Shown: positions 30,089 to 39,448 of the stretch, one piece after another | How the letters are laid out: the number at the start of each line of letters is the position of its first letter | Position numbering within the stretch: position 1 is the stretch's first letter | Assembly: GCA_016705475.1 (NCBI GenBank) | Contig: JADIYD010000012.1 | Coordinates: 62,001 to 126,000 of the forward strand | Direction of reading: 5' to 3' | Length of the DNA stretch: 64,000 nt | Source: Betaproteobacteria bacterium | GTDB lineage: Bacteria > Pseudomonadota > Gammaproteobacteria > Burkholderiales > Rhodocyclaceae | The notes under the pieces: generated by a model | What the model was told of the DNA's origin: nothing | Seen by the model: only the letters and a program-made list of their open reading frames with translations | The model's database searches: none | Translations under genes and position numbers: made by a program

Positions 30089-30111
30089 AAACCCGCCTCG
30101 CGACGGGTTTC
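30081..30111 (-). terminator. Terminator after mshA
   Basis: On the minus strand AAACCCG (30110-30104) pairs with CGGGTTT (30095-30089), followed by TTTGTCTTTT. It separates the major pilin gene from mshC and should raise pilin mRNA over that of the minor pilins. Confidence 0.75.
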
Positions 30112-30187
30112 CAGACGCCTCCGAAACTCGGCCAGGATAGCCCTTGGCCGGTATCGAAAGCAGCGTTTCTTCAGACAGAAAGTTCAA

Positions 30188-30610
30188 TTAGCCAGTGCAG
30201 ATAACTGTCGCCGTCGCCGTTTGAGCTGGAGTGCTTGCGGTGGAACTGATCGTGCAGGTTACGGCAGTTCCAGCGGCCTGAGCAGCACACGTGCCATCAG
30301 CAGAAACGGAATATCCGGCCGGCAAAGCATTACCTACCATGCCTCCAACGGCTGATGTCGAGAGTGTTGCGCAGGCAGTTGCGGCGTTGAGGCGAGCACA
30401 GGTTGCGTGGGTGACACCGCGCGCCATGCATGTCGCATAGTTAATCGAAGCAGCTGACGTCAGCGCACCGGCCACGCCCTCTACAGCAGCATCGGCAGCA
30501 TCGGTACGCAGATCAACAAACTTCGGCAAGGCCGTTGCTGCCAGAATACCGAGAATGACGATCACGACGATGAGTTCGATCAGTGTGAAACCTTTTTGCA
30601 TTGTTTTCAT
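30188..30610 (-). CDS. mshA: MSHA major pilin MshA
   Basis: Type IV pilin of 140 residues: MKTMQKG leader, then FTLIELIVVIVILGILAATALPKFVDL, with a pilin globular head containing five cysteines. ATG 30610 follows GGAG. The short leader, small size and dedicated terminator fit the major subunit. It may share ancestry with the neighbouring larger pilin. Confidence 0.88.
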   Translation of the reverse strand: MKTMQKGFTLIELIVVIVILGILAATALPKFVDLRTDAADAAVEGVAGALTSAASINYATCMARGVTHATCARLNAATACATLSTSAVGGMVGNALPAGYSVSADGTCAAQAAGTAVTCTISSTASTPAQTATATVICTG

Positions 30611-30634
30611 TGCCAACTCCTAAAAATTAAAAAA

Positions 30635-31240
30635 TCAACATCCGGTCGTGGTTAGCCCGCTGATCGTTGCCGCTGTATTCGGCGCCGTCGGCTGGGTATA
30701 AGTAAAGAAACAGGTTGCTGCAGTCGTGGCACCGAGAACGCCGAAGGTGGCAACGCCGCCCGCGACATCGTAGGTGTAGCCCTCAGCCTGCAATTGCGCA
30801 GCTGTCGGGTTGAAAACCCCGGTCAGACCAGCCATGGAGAGAATGCCAGCTGTGCCTACTGCCGTCACCGCCGGGTAGGCGTAGACCATGTTGATCAAGC
30901 CGCTTTCGGTACAGATAGTGCCGCTTGCCCCGGTTGCGTTGTCGGCCGTGCCGCCACCGGCACAGGTCGCCGTATCGGCAATGCCTGCCCGCGAAAAGGC
31001 GGTCGCATGCACCAGCGCAGAGGCAGCTGAGACGCTGCCCCGCGCCGCCTGCAGTTTGGCGATGCGCGCATCGCGCTGCAAATTGACAAAACGCGGCAAT
31101 GCTACAGCAGCCAGAATGCCGAGAATGATGACGACAACGATCAGTTCGATCAGCGTGAAGCCGAACTGACCTTGTCTGCGACGGGTAGGTTTATGGTCCA
31201 TGTCTGCATTAACGGGTATAAGTTTTAGTACTTTAGACAT
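30635..31240 (-). CDS. mshB: MSHA pilin-like protein MshB
   Basis: Second pilin of 201 residues with the same FTLIELIVVVIILGILAAVALPRF helix and a longer head. ATG 31240 has AAGGA upstream and gives a long leader of about 34 residues; ATG 31201 would give a 14-residue leader. The order B then A matches MSHA loci elsewhere, which is why the smaller gene is called mshA. Confidence 0.82.
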   Translation of the reverse strand: MSKVLKLIPVNADMDHKPTRRRQGQFGFTLIELIVVVIILGILAAVALPRFVNLQRDARIAKLQAARGSVSAASALVHATAFSRAGIADTATCAGGGTADNATGASGTICTESGLINMVYAYPAVTAVGTAGILSMAGLTGVFNPTAAQLQAEGYTYDVAGGVATFGVLGATTAATCFFTYTQPTAPNTAATISGLTTTGC

Positions 31241-31267
31241 ATCTTCATTCCTTCTCAACATTTATTC

Positions 31268-31690
31268 TCATTGATCTTCCAGCCGCAACAAACCCACTCC
31301 GGCGACAACAGCTCTAGGGCTGTCGACATTGCCATCCCGACTGAGCTTGAACCTGGCTCTGTGCCCATCGCGAAAGCGGTAAACCAGCTCCTTTGCCCGT
31401 CGGTCGAAATACCAGACCGACGTGCTGTCCGGCATGCCATCGACTTCTCCCAGATATCTCTCCGGCCGCGTGGCCACCCAGTCGAGGGGGTTGTCACTTT
31501 TCGGCAAATTGCCCCCAAAAGTTTCGCGATGTGCCACCACCTCGATCAACCCCATCCTTATCGCCGCCGCGTCAGCCTGCACGCCCGCTTCTTCCATTTC
31601 GTTGCCGGTCCGCCCCAAAGCCTGCAGCAGCATCAGGGAGAGAATGCCGATCAGGATGACGGCAATGGCAAATTCGTAATAACGTCGCAT
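31268..31690 (-). CDS. mshF: MSHA biogenesis protein MshF
   Basis: Small protein of 140 residues starting MRRYYEFAIAVILIGILSLMLLQAL, one N-terminal membrane helix without a clear G/F prepilin site, then a soluble domain. ATG 31690 directly follows the mshG stop. Its position between mshG and mshB identifies it; sequence similarity alone is modest. Confidence 0.75.
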   Translation of the reverse strand: MRRYYEFAIAVILIGILSLMLLQALGRTGNEMEEAGVQADAAAIRMGLIEVVAHRETFGGNLPKSDNPLDWVATRPERYLGEVDGMPDSTSVWYFDRRAKELVYRFRDGHRARFKLSRDGNVDSPRAVVAGVGLLRLEDQ

Positions 31691-31697
31691 GACCTCA

Positions 31698-32924
31698 TCA
31701 ACGCTTGATGGCAACCTTGCCGAGGTCCCACATCGGCAGGAAGATACCCAGAGCAAGAATCAGAACCATCACGCCAAGAGAGACGATCAGGATCGGTTCG
31801 ATCTGCTGGCCTAGCGTCTTCAGTTCATATTCAACTTCGCGCTGGTACATCTGCCCGACTTCTTCGAGCATGTCGTCGAGTGCACCCGATTCCTCGCCAA
31901 CCGAAATCATCTGGAGCACGACCGGCGAGAAAAAGCCCGAGGCGATGGCCGAACGGACAACGCTTTCGCCGCGCTCGACGGTATCGCGCATGCCTTCGAT
32001 CTTGGCGGCGATATAGCTGTTATCAACGGTTTGCGACGAGTTGGTCAGTGCCTGCATGACCGGTACGCCGCTCCGCATGCCAAGCGCGAAGCTGCGGGCA
32101 AAGCGCGCCATCGCTGCCTTGCGGACGATCTTCCCGGCAATCGGAAATTTCAGCACCAGCGACTCCCATTGCATACGCCCGGCCGTCGTATGCACCCAGG
32201 CCCGGAAAACAAAGATGGCAGCAACCGTACCGACGAGCATGGCCGGCCACCAGGCAACCATGAAATTGGAGAAACCGAGCAGTATTTGCGTCATGAACGG
32301 CAGCTCGGCACCAAAACCCTCGAAAACCCTGGCGAAGGCCGGAATGACGAAAAGATTGACAACCACCATGGCCGCCGCCATCGCCATCACGACAAACATG
32401 GGATAACGCAGGGCCGACTTGACCTGCTCGCGCATGAAGCGCTCGAATTCAAGGTGATCGAAGAGGCGCAGGAAGATTTCGTCGAGCAGGCCAGTGGCTT
32501 CGCCAACGCGCACCATCGAAATATAGAAGGGATTGAAAACCTTGGGATGGCGCGCCAGCGAGACCGACAGTTCGCGGCCTGCCTCCAGGCTTTCGCGCAC
32601 ATCGCGAATGACTTCCTTCATCGCCGGATTGGTTGCCGACTCCTGCAGGCCACTCAAGGCGCGCATGATCGGCACGCCGGATTTCAGCAGCGTGTGGATT
32701 TGCCGTGAAAAGAGCAGGATATCGACATGTTCGACCTTGGGCTTGAACAGGTCGAAGCCGGCGTCACCGGTGCTCTTGGCCTTGGCGCGGGTCTCCTGAA
32801 TCGACACCGGCGTGATGCCGCGGCCGAGCAGCACATCGGCCACGCCCCCCGAGCTGGCGCCTTCCAGCACCCCCTCGATCAGGTTGCCGCCGCCGTCACG
32901 TCCCTTGTAGGAAAAGTTGGCCAC
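31698..32924 (-). CDS. mshG: MSHA inner-membrane platform protein MshG (PilC/GspF-like)
   Basis: Polytopic platform protein of 408 residues with two GspF domains and about three membrane helices. GspF features are visible (RQIHTLLKSGVPI; GEATGLLDEIFLRLF; SVGEESGALDDML). The start is GTG 32924. It couples the MshE motor to pilin addition. Confidence 0.92.
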   Translation of the reverse strand: MANFSYKGRDGGGNLIEGVLEGASSGGVADVLLGRGITPVSIQETRAKAKSTGDAGFDLFKPKVEHVDILLFSRQIHTLLKSGVPIMRALSGLQESATNPAMKEVIRDVRESLEAGRELSVSLARHPKVFNPFYISMVRVGEATGLLDEIFLRLFDHLEFERFMREQVKSALRYPMFVVMAMAAAMVVVNLFVIPAFARVFEGFGAELPFMTQILLGFSNFMVAWWPAMLVGTVAAIFVFRAWVHTTAGRMQWESLVLKFPIAGKIVRKAAMARFARSFALGMRSGVPVMQALTNSSQTVDNSYIAAKIEGMRDTVERGESVVRSAIASGFFSPVVLQMISVGEESGALDDMLEEVGQMYQREVEYELKTLGQQIEPILIVSLGVMVLILALGIFLPMWDLGKVAIKR

Positions 32925-32930
32925 GCCTGC

Positions 32931-34640
32931 TTATTCCTCGAACTGGTTGCTGACGCGCATGGCTTCGGACACCGTCGTACGACCGGAAAGCACCAAGCGA
33001 ACGGCGTCGCGGCGCAGGGTTTCGCCAGCCATCTGCTGACGGGCAACCCGCATGAATTCACCCGGATCTTCATGGTTGATCGCTTCGACCACGGTATCGC
33101 TCATCTCGAGAAATTCGTAGACGCCGCTTCGTCCCTGATAGCCGGTGTTGGCGCAATGCGAGCAGCCACGGCCATGATGATAGGTATGGTTATCTATGCC
33201 ATTGCCGAGCTCGTAGCGTAGCCATTCGTGCTCGTTCGGCGTCAGCGCATAGGCTTCGCGACAATTGCTGCAGATGATTCGCACCAGACGCTGGGCAATG
33301 ACCATATGCACCGACAGCGCGACCATGTAGCGCGGAACACCCATGTCGAGCAGGCGGATTGGCGTCGATACCGCGTCGTTGGTGTGCAGCGTGGACAGCA
33401 CAAGGTGGCCGGTCATGGCGGCGCGCATACCAATTTCGGCCGTTTCCTGGTCACGCATTTCACCGATCAGCACGATATCCGGGTCTTGCCGCAGCACGGT
33501 ACGCAGCACGCGCGAGAAAGAGAGGTCGATTTTTTCGTGCACCTGCACCTGGTTCAGGCCGCCCAGCCGGTATTCGACCGGGTCTTCAACGGTAATGACC
33601 TTCTTTTCAGGACTGTTCAGTTCGTTCAGGGCGGCGTAAAGCGTGGTCGTCTTGCCGGAGCCGGTCGGTCCGGTAACGAGCACCATGCCGCTTGGCCGTT
33701 TCAAGGCATGACGTAGGCGCTCGAGTACGCGGGGCGGCATGCCGATCTTGTCGAGTTCAAGCAGGCCGGTATTCTGGGCGAGCAGACGCATGACCACCGA
33801 TTCGCCATACTGGGTGGGCAAAGTCGATATTCGGACGTCGACCGGATTACTGCGCACCTTGATGTTGAAACGGCCATCCTGCGGGAGGCGCTTTTCGGAA
33901 ATATCGAGGCCGGACATCAGCTTGAGACGCAGGGCGACAGCCGATGAAACCTTGGCGTCGGCTTCGGTCTGAATGTGCAAAACGCCGTCGATACGAAAAC
34001 GGATGCGCAGCGATTTTTCCTGAGGCTCGAAATGGATGTCCGAAGCGCGCAGGCGCATCGCTTCCTCGAACACGGTTTGCAGCAGCTTGACGACAGGCGC
34101 ATCTTCGGCGCCCGGATTGAGACCGAGCAGCTCGCCAAACTCGATCGGCATGTCGCCCAGTTCGGCCGTCAGTTCCTTGGCCAGGCCGGTAATCTGCTCG
34201 CCACGGTGATAAACGCGGTCGACCATGGCCAGCAACTGACTTTCGGTCACGACGGCGAGATCGATCTCGCGTTTGACCAGACGGGTGATTTCGTCATAGG
34301 CCTGCAAGTCGGTCGGATCAGCCAGACCGATTTGCAAACGGCCATCCGGCAACTGGGCGAGCACCATGGCCCGAAAACGCCGGGCCGGTGCTTCTGGCAA
34401 CAGTTTGATCAGATCCGGCTTGGGCGTGAAATTCTTGAGGTCAACAAAAGGAATCCGCAACTGTCTAGCCAGCGCCTGCGAGATACCTTCCTCGGTGACG
34501 TAGCCGCTCTCGACAAAGACACGGCCGAGCTTGCGCCCGGTGCGTTTTTGCTCGTCGAGCGCAATTTTCAGTTGTTCGTCGGTGAGCAGACCTTGCTGGA
34601 TCAGCAGGTCACCGAGCCGGACTTTTTGCGGGGGGGGCAT
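32931..34640 (-). CDS. mshE: Pilus extension ATPase MshE with c-di-GMP-binding N-terminus
   Basis: Hexameric motor of 569 residues. Two tandem MshEN motifs at the N-terminus (RLGDLLIQQGLLTDEQLKIA, then KLGRVFVESGYVTEEGISQA) match the c-di-GMP pocket defined in Vibrio MshE. The GspE core has Walker A GPTGSGKTTTLY, an Asp box and STLHTNDA, and a late zinc site CSNC ... CSHC. ATG 34640 has GGAGG five bases before it. First gene of the locus; pilus extension is probably set by c-di-GMP. Confidence 0.94.
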   Translation of the reverse strand: MPPPQKVRLGDLLIQQGLLTDEQLKIALDEQKRTGRKLGRVFVESGYVTEEGISQALARQLRIPFVDLKNFTPKPDLIKLLPEAPARRFRAMVLAQLPDGRLQIGLADPTDLQAYDEITRLVKREIDLAVVTESQLLAMVDRVYHRGEQITGLAKELTAELGDMPIEFGELLGLNPGAEDAPVVKLLQTVFEEAMRLRASDIHFEPQEKSLRIRFRIDGVLHIQTEADAKVSSAVALRLKLMSGLDISEKRLPQDGRFNIKVRSNPVDVRISTLPTQYGESVVMRLLAQNTGLLELDKIGMPPRVLERLRHALKRPSGMVLVTGPTGSGKTTTLYAALNELNSPEKKVITVEDPVEYRLGGLNQVQVHEKIDLSFSRVLRTVLRQDPDIVLIGEMRDQETAEIGMRAAMTGHLVLSTLHTNDAVSTPIRLLDMGVPRYMVALSVHMVIAQRLVRIICSNCREAYALTPNEHEWLRYELGNGIDNHTYHHGRGCSHCANTGYQGRSGVYEFLEMSDTVVEAINHEDPGEFMRVARQQMAGETLRRDAVRLVLSGRTTVSEAMRVSNQFEE

Positions 34641-34765
34641 CCCGACCTCCAAAACACCTTAAAAAACTGCGTTAACAATATGAAGTTACGGCTTAAGTTT
34701 CCACAGTAGACGTTTTTTCGCCCCCCGACAAGTCAGCGTCACCCGGAATTCCGGGCGACATTAGG

Positions 34766-36037
34766 TCAGCGATGCCGGTTGCCGCTGTGATGTTGCTGCG
34801 GTCGACCCGGTTTTGGTGCCGTTTTTTGGGCCTGCGGGCGACCCGGCTGTGGCTTGCGCGCGCCACGCGGCGGCTGCACCGGCTTGGGCGGGGCGATAGC
34901 AGATGCTTCGAAACCCGGAATGACGAGGCGCTCGAGATCGCGCTTGATCAGTCGTTCAATGTCGCGCAGGTTGCCGCGCTCGTCGTGGCTGACCAGCGAG
35001 ATCGCCTTGCCTTCCATGCCGGCGCGCCCGGTACGGCCGATGCGATGCACGTAGTCTTCGGCGACATCAGGCAGTTCATAATTGATGACGTAGGGCAGCG
35101 CATCGATATCGATGCCACGCGCCGCAATATCGGTCGCCACCAGCGCCACCAGCTTGCCGTCCTTGAAATCGCTCAGTGCCCGGGTCCGCGCCCCCTGCGA
35201 CTTATTGCCGTGGATGGCCGCCGAACTGATGCCGGCTTTTTCCAGCGTTTTGGACAAGGCATCGGCACCATGCTTGGTCCGGGCGAAAACCAGCACCTGA
35301 TGCCAGCCGCGGGTTTCGAACAGGTGGCAGAGCAATGCCTTCTTCTGGTCGCGGTTGGTTTCGATGACGCACTGGGCCACCGTTTCAGCGGCGGTATTGC
35401 GCGCTGCGACATCGACCGAGGCCGGATTGTGCAGCAGGCCGGCGGCCAGTTCGCGGATGTCCGGCGAAAAAGTGGCCGAGAACATCAGGTTCTGGCGTTG
35501 TTTCGGCAGCAGGGCGATGATCTTGCGGATATCACGAATGAAGCCCATGTCGAGCATGCGGTCGGCTTCGTCGAGGACCAGAATCTCGATCGCCGAGAGG
35601 TCGGCCGTGCGTTGCTGAATGTGATCGAGCAGGCGGCCCGGTGTCGCCACCAGGATATCGACGCCACGGCGCAGGCCGGCGATCTGCGGATTGATGCCGA
35701 CGCCACCAAAGACGGCCAGCGAGACGACCGGCAAATGCTTGCCGTAGGTGCGCACGCTTTCCTCGACCTGGATGGCCAGTTCACGCGTCGGCACGAGGAC
35801 CAGCACGCGCGGTTTCTTGGTGACGCGGGCTTGGCGCTCGCCGCTGAACAGGCGGTGCAGAATGGGCAGCGTGAAGCCGGCCGTTTTGCCAGTGCCGGTC
35901 TGGGCAGTAGCCATCAGGTCGCGGCCGGTCATGACGGCCGGGATGGCCTGCTGCTGGATGGGGGTCGGCGTGTCGTAGCCTTGTTCGGCAACGGCGCGCA
36001 GGAGTTCGGCCTTGAGGCCGAGATCGGTGAAGTGCAT
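34766..36037 (-). CDS. rhlE: DEAD-box RNA helicase, RhlE type
   Basis: RNA helicase of 423 residues. Q motif TPIQQQAIP, Walker A AQTGTGKTAGF, DEAD box VLDEADRMLDMGF, SAT as FSATF, motif VI HRIGRTGRAG; the C-terminal tail is Pro/Arg/Gln-rich and basic. ATG 36037 follows AAGGA. It is separated from metZ by about 180 bases containing a dispersed repeat copy, and its own tail has a weak repeat-like stretch. Confidence 0.92.
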   Translation of the reverse strand: MHFTDLGLKAELLRAVAEQGYDTPTPIQQQAIPAVMTGRDLMATAQTGTGKTAGFTLPILHRLFSGERQARVTKKPRVLVLVPTRELAIQVEESVRTYGKHLPVVSLAVFGGVGINPQIAGLRRGVDILVATPGRLLDHIQQRTADLSAIEILVLDEADRMLDMGFIRDIRKIIALLPKQRQNLMFSATFSPDIRELAAGLLHNPASVDVAARNTAAETVAQCVIETNRDQKKALLCHLFETRGWHQVLVFARTKHGADALSKTLEKAGISSAAIHGNKSQGARTRALSDFKDGKLVALVATDIAARGIDIDALPYVINYELPDVAEDYVHRIGRTGRAGMEGKAISLVSHDERGNLRDIERLIKRDLERLVIPGFEASAIAPPKPVQPPRGARKPQPGRPQAQKTAPKPGRPQQHHSGNRHR

Positions 36038-36107
36038 GTGAATCCTTGGATGAAACCTGACCGGAATGGTCAAGGTGCTGCGAAACAGCGAGGGTCAGGA
36101 GAAACCG

Positions 36108-36146
36108 GATTTCATTTTTGGGCATTTTTTCCGGTTGACCGTGGAA
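36108..36146 (+). repeat. Dispersed repeat, copy 6
   Basis: GATTTCATTTTTGGGCA, a T run and CCGGTTGACCGTGGAA, one of the best-conserved copies. It lies between rhlE and metZ and points against their transcription. Confidence 0.8.
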
Positions 36147-36221
36147 TGGTCTATTACCCCAAAAAAGCCCTGCTCCGGTTGTTTGCGCCCCCTCGCTGTC
36201 GGCGCGTAATGGTTCAGACGA

Positions 36222-37403
36222 TCAGATCAGGGCCAGACCCCGTTCAAGATCGGACTGCAGGTCTTCCACCGCTTCGAGGCCGACGGCGATGCGCAGCAGC
36301 CCTTCATTGATGCCGGCTGCTGCCCGAGCTTCCGGGGAAATACGGCCATGCGTGGTGGAGGCGGGATGGGTGATGGTCGTCTTGGTGTCGCCGAGATTGG
36401 CGGTAATGGATAGCAGGCGGCAATTATCGACGACCTGCCAGGCTTGTTCGCGCGCCCCTTTGACTTCAAAGGCAACGATGGCACCGCCCGATTTCTGCTG
36501 GGTTTTGGCCAGTTCGTGCTGCGGATGCGAGGGCAGACCCGGATAGAAAACGCGCGCCACTTTCGGATGGGCTTCGAGCCAGGCCGCCAGTTGCGCCGCG
36601 TTGGCTGACTGTGCCTCGACACGCAGCTTCAGCGTTTCCAGCCCCTTGAGCAGCACCCAGGCGTTGAAGGCCGACAGGGTCGGGCCTGCCGTACGCAGAT
36701 ATTTGAAGACTTCTTCGGTCAGCACCTTCGGGCCGCAGACAGCACCGCCAAGCACGCGCCCTTGCCCATCAAGGAATTTGGTCGCCGAATGGATGACCAG
36801 ATCGGCCCCCATGTCGAGCGGACGCTGCAGAATGGGGGTGCAGAAACAGTTGTCGACGGCGACCAGAATATTCTTGGCGTGGGCGATTTCGGCCAGCTTG
36901 CGGATGTCGGCTATTTCTGTCAGCGGATTGGATGGCGTCTCGAGGAAAAACAGCTTGGTTTCGGGACGGATCGCCGCAGCCCAGGCTGCCGGATCGGTGT
37001 GCGAGACGAAGGTGGTCGTGATGCCGGTGCGCGACAGGATGTTGTTGAACAACTGCACCGTGGCGCCGAACAGGCTGTTCGAGGCAACGATGTGGTCGCC
37101 TTGCTTGAGGTGGGCCAGCACGGCAGCCATGATCGCCGACATGCCGCTGGCCGTGGCGACGCAATCCTCGGCGCCTTCGAGGGCGGCGAGACGTTCCTCA
37201 AACATGGTGACGGTCGGGTTCGAGAAGCGGGCGTAAACATTGCCCTCCTCCTCGCCGGAGAAACGCCTGGCGGCTTGCGCGGCGCTCTTGAAGACGAAAC
37301 TCGAGGTCAGGTAAAGCGCCTCGGAATGCTCGCCAAACTGGCTGCGCTGCTGGCCAGCACGAACAGCCAGCGTTTCCGGACGGTATTCGGGCAAATCAGT
37401 CAT
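36222..37403 (-). CDS. metZ: O-succinylhomoserine sulfhydrylase MetZ
   Basis: PLP enzyme of 393 residues (Cys/Met metabolism family) that makes homocysteine by direct sulfhydrylation. PLP motifs are YARFSNPTV, ASGMSAIMA and the lysine site HSATKFLDGQGRVLGG. ATG 37403 overlaps the purF stop region; a TTG two codons earlier is less likely. Adjacent purF-metZ is a conserved pair in pseudomonads and betaproteobacteria. Confidence 0.93.
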   Translation of the reverse strand: MTDLPEYRPETLAVRAGQQRSQFGEHSEALYLTSSFVFKSAAQAARRFSGEEEGNVYARFSNPTVTMFEERLAALEGAEDCVATASGMSAIMAAVLAHLKQGDHIVASNSLFGATVQLFNNILSRTGITTTFVSHTDPAAWAAAIRPETKLFFLETPSNPLTEIADIRKLAEIAHAKNILVAVDNCFCTPILQRPLDMGADLVIHSATKFLDGQGRVLGGAVCGPKVLTEEVFKYLRTAGPTLSAFNAWVLLKGLETLKLRVEAQSANAAQLAAWLEAHPKVARVFYPGLPSHPQHELAKTQQKSGGAIVAFEVKGAREQAWQVVDNCRLLSITANLGDTKTTITHPASTTHGRISPEARAAAGINEGLLRIAVGLEAVEDLQSDLERGLALI

Positions 37404-37405
37404 GC

Positions 37406-38944
37406 TCAATCCTGTGCATCCGTTGCCAGTTGCAGGACAAGTTGCTGCGAAGCCTTGCCATCGCCATCGTCATCGCTCTTCGACCCCTTGCCACCGCGCT
37501 TGCCCTCGACGGCATCGAGATAATGTTCGTCGATGTCGCCGGTGATGTAGCAGCCATCAAAGCAGGAGGCATCGAACAGGGTCAGGTCGGCACGCAGCGA
37601 CGTGATCGACTCCTTGAGGGCTTCGATATCCTGATAAACCAGCGCATCGGCGCCAATTTCTGCAGCAATTTCGTCACCGGTGCGGCCCGTGGCGATCAGC
37701 TCGGCACGCGTCGGCATATCGATGCCATAAACGTTCGGGAAACGCACGGGGGGCGCGGCCGAAGCAAAATAGACCTTGACTGCCCCGGCGGCGCGCGCCA
37801 TGTCGACGATCTCGCGACTGGTCGTACCACGAACGATGGAGTCATCGACCAGCAGTACGCGCTTGCCCTTGAATTCCTGACCGACGGTGTTGAGCTTCTG
37901 GCGTACTGATTTCCGGCGCATGGCCTGCCCCGGCATGATGAAGGTGCGGCCGACATAGCGATTCTTGACGAAGCCCTCACGGAACGGAATTCCCAGCGCG
38001 TGCGCCAGCTGCATGGCCGACGGACGGCTGGAGTCCGGGATCGGAATGACGACATCGATCTCGTCGATCGGAATAAATTTCTTGACCTTCTCTGCCAGCA
38101 TTTCGCCCATGGCCAGACGGGATTCGTACACCGAAACGCCGTCGATCACCGAGTCCGGACGCGCCAGATAGACGTATTCGAAAATACATGGCGCATACAT
38201 GGGTTGCTGCGCGCACTGGCGGCTGTGGAACTGGTAATTGAAGTCGATGAAGACGGCCTCGCCCGGCTCGATATCGCGCACCATCTTGAAACCCAGGGTA
38301 TCAAGGGCGACGGATTCAGAAGAAACCAGATACTCCATGCCTTCTGGCGTTTCGTTCTGGCCATAGACCAGCGGGCGGATACCGTGCGGGTCGCGGAAGG
38401 CAAGCAGGCCATAACCGGCAATCAAAACGACGACCGCATAGGCGCCGCGGCAACGGCGGTGCACGCCGCCGACCGCCTGAAAAATGGCATCGACGTCGAG
38501 TTCATAACCGTGCGCAGCCGACTGCAACTCATGCGCCAGCACGTTGAGCAGCACTTCGGAGTCAGAATTGGTGTTGATGTGCCGGCGGTCAAGGCGGAAC
38601 ATTTCACCTTTCAGTTGCTCGGCATTGGTCAGGTTGCCGTTGTGACCGAGACAGAGGCCGAAAGGCGAATTGACGTAGAACGGCTGCGCCTCGGCGAAGT
38701 TGTAGGCCGAGCCGGCCGTCGGGTAACGGACGTGGCCGATGCCGCAATTGCCGGGCAGCGCCCGCATGTTGCGGGTGCGAAAAACGTCGCGCACCAGCCC
38801 CGGCCCCTTGTGCAGGTGAAACGTATTGTTCTCCGCCGTCGCGATCCCCGCCGCATCCTGGCCGCGGTGCTGAAGCACCATCAGGCCATCGTAAAGCAGC
38901 TGATTGACCGGCGTTGTCGCCATTACACCCAAGATCCCGCACAT
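37406..38944 (-). CDS. purF: Amidophosphoribosyltransferase
   Basis: First committed enzyme of purine synthesis, 512 residues. The nucleophile C2 (MCGILG) follows Met directly, so no propeptide is present. Glutaminase domain is N-terminal; the PRPP site reads VLLVDDSIVRGTTSREIV. The C-terminus carries a Lys/Asp-rich tail. Twelve bases after cvpA, as in many proteobacteria. Confidence 0.96.
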   Translation of the reverse strand: MCGILGVMATTPVNQLLYDGLMVLQHRGQDAAGIATAENNTFHLHKGPGLVRDVFRTRNMRALPGNCGIGHVRYPTAGSAYNFAEAQPFYVNSPFGLCLGHNGNLTNAEQLKGEMFRLDRRHINTNSDSEVLLNVLAHELQSAAHGYELDVDAIFQAVGGVHRRCRGAYAVVVLIAGYGLLAFRDPHGIRPLVYGQNETPEGMEYLVSSESVALDTLGFKMVRDIEPGEAVFIDFNYQFHSRQCAQQPMYAPCIFEYVYLARPDSVIDGVSVYESRLAMGEMLAEKVKKFIPIDEIDVVIPIPDSSRPSAMQLAHALGIPFREGFVKNRYVGRTFIMPGQAMRRKSVRQKLNTVGQEFKGKRVLLVDDSIVRGTTSREIVDMARAAGAVKVYFASAAPPVRFPNVYGIDMPTRAELIATGRTGDEIAAEIGADALVYQDIEALKESITSLRADLTLFDASCFDGCYITGDIDEHYLDAVEGKRGGKGSKSDDDGDGKASQQLVLQLATDAQD

Positions 38945-38956
38945 AGTATTTCCTGC

Positions 38957-39448
38957 CTAGCTAAATCGAATTCGTTTTGCCAAATCATCAGGCAGCCACG
39001 GCTTGGCTGCCATAACGACGGTTTCCAGTGGCGCCGCCAGCATGGCGTATTTCCACCACGACTGCATCGGTGCGGAGGTCATACCGCCCAACCCGACGAG
39101 CACCATACACACCAACACACCACGGACCAGCCCGAAAAGCATGCCCAGAATGCGATCCGACACGGAGAGCCCCAAGGCTTTGACCATGCTGCGGACCACC
39201 ATGTTCAATACCGCCATCGAGACCAGTATGCCGACGAAAATCACCACGCAACCGGCCAAGGTCCTCAAGGCGGGATCGCTCAAGCCGGCGAAGACGGCAT
39301 GCCCGACCGGGGCACCGAATTCGATCGCAGCAAATATCCCCACACCCCAGGCCACCAGCGCGATAACCTCGCTGATCACGCCACGCCACAAGCCGAACAG
39401 CAGCGACACCGACACAATCCCGATCACGACATAATCAAAACCGGTCAT
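38957..39448 (-). CDS. cvpA: CvpA family inner-membrane protein
   Basis: Membrane protein of 163 residues with about four TM helices, starting MTGFDYVVIGIVSVSLLFGLWRG, the CvpA pattern. Needed for colicin V production and envelope tolerance in E. coli; exact role unknown. Overlaps the upstream SPOR gene by four bases and precedes purF. Confidence 0.9.
   Translation of the reverse strand: MTGFDYVVIGIVSVSLLFGLWRGVISEVIALVAWGVGIFAAIEFGAPVGHAVFAGLSDPALRTLAGCVVIFVGILVSMAVLNMVVRSMVKALGLSVSDRILGMLFGLVRGVLVCMVLVGLGGMTSAPMQSWWKYAMLAAPLETVVMAAKPWLPDDLAKRIRFS

Noticed and set aside
34742..34755. Palindrome CCCGGAATTCCGGG after rhlE as a terminator
   Set aside because: No loop and no T run; probably chance or an unrelated site.
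34794..34822. A thirteenth repeat copy in the rhlE tail (GGGTCGACCGCAGCAA on the minus strand)
   Set aside because: Only the core resembles the family; the T run and 5' part are missing and the bases encode the expected PKPGRPQ-type tail, so chance is likely.
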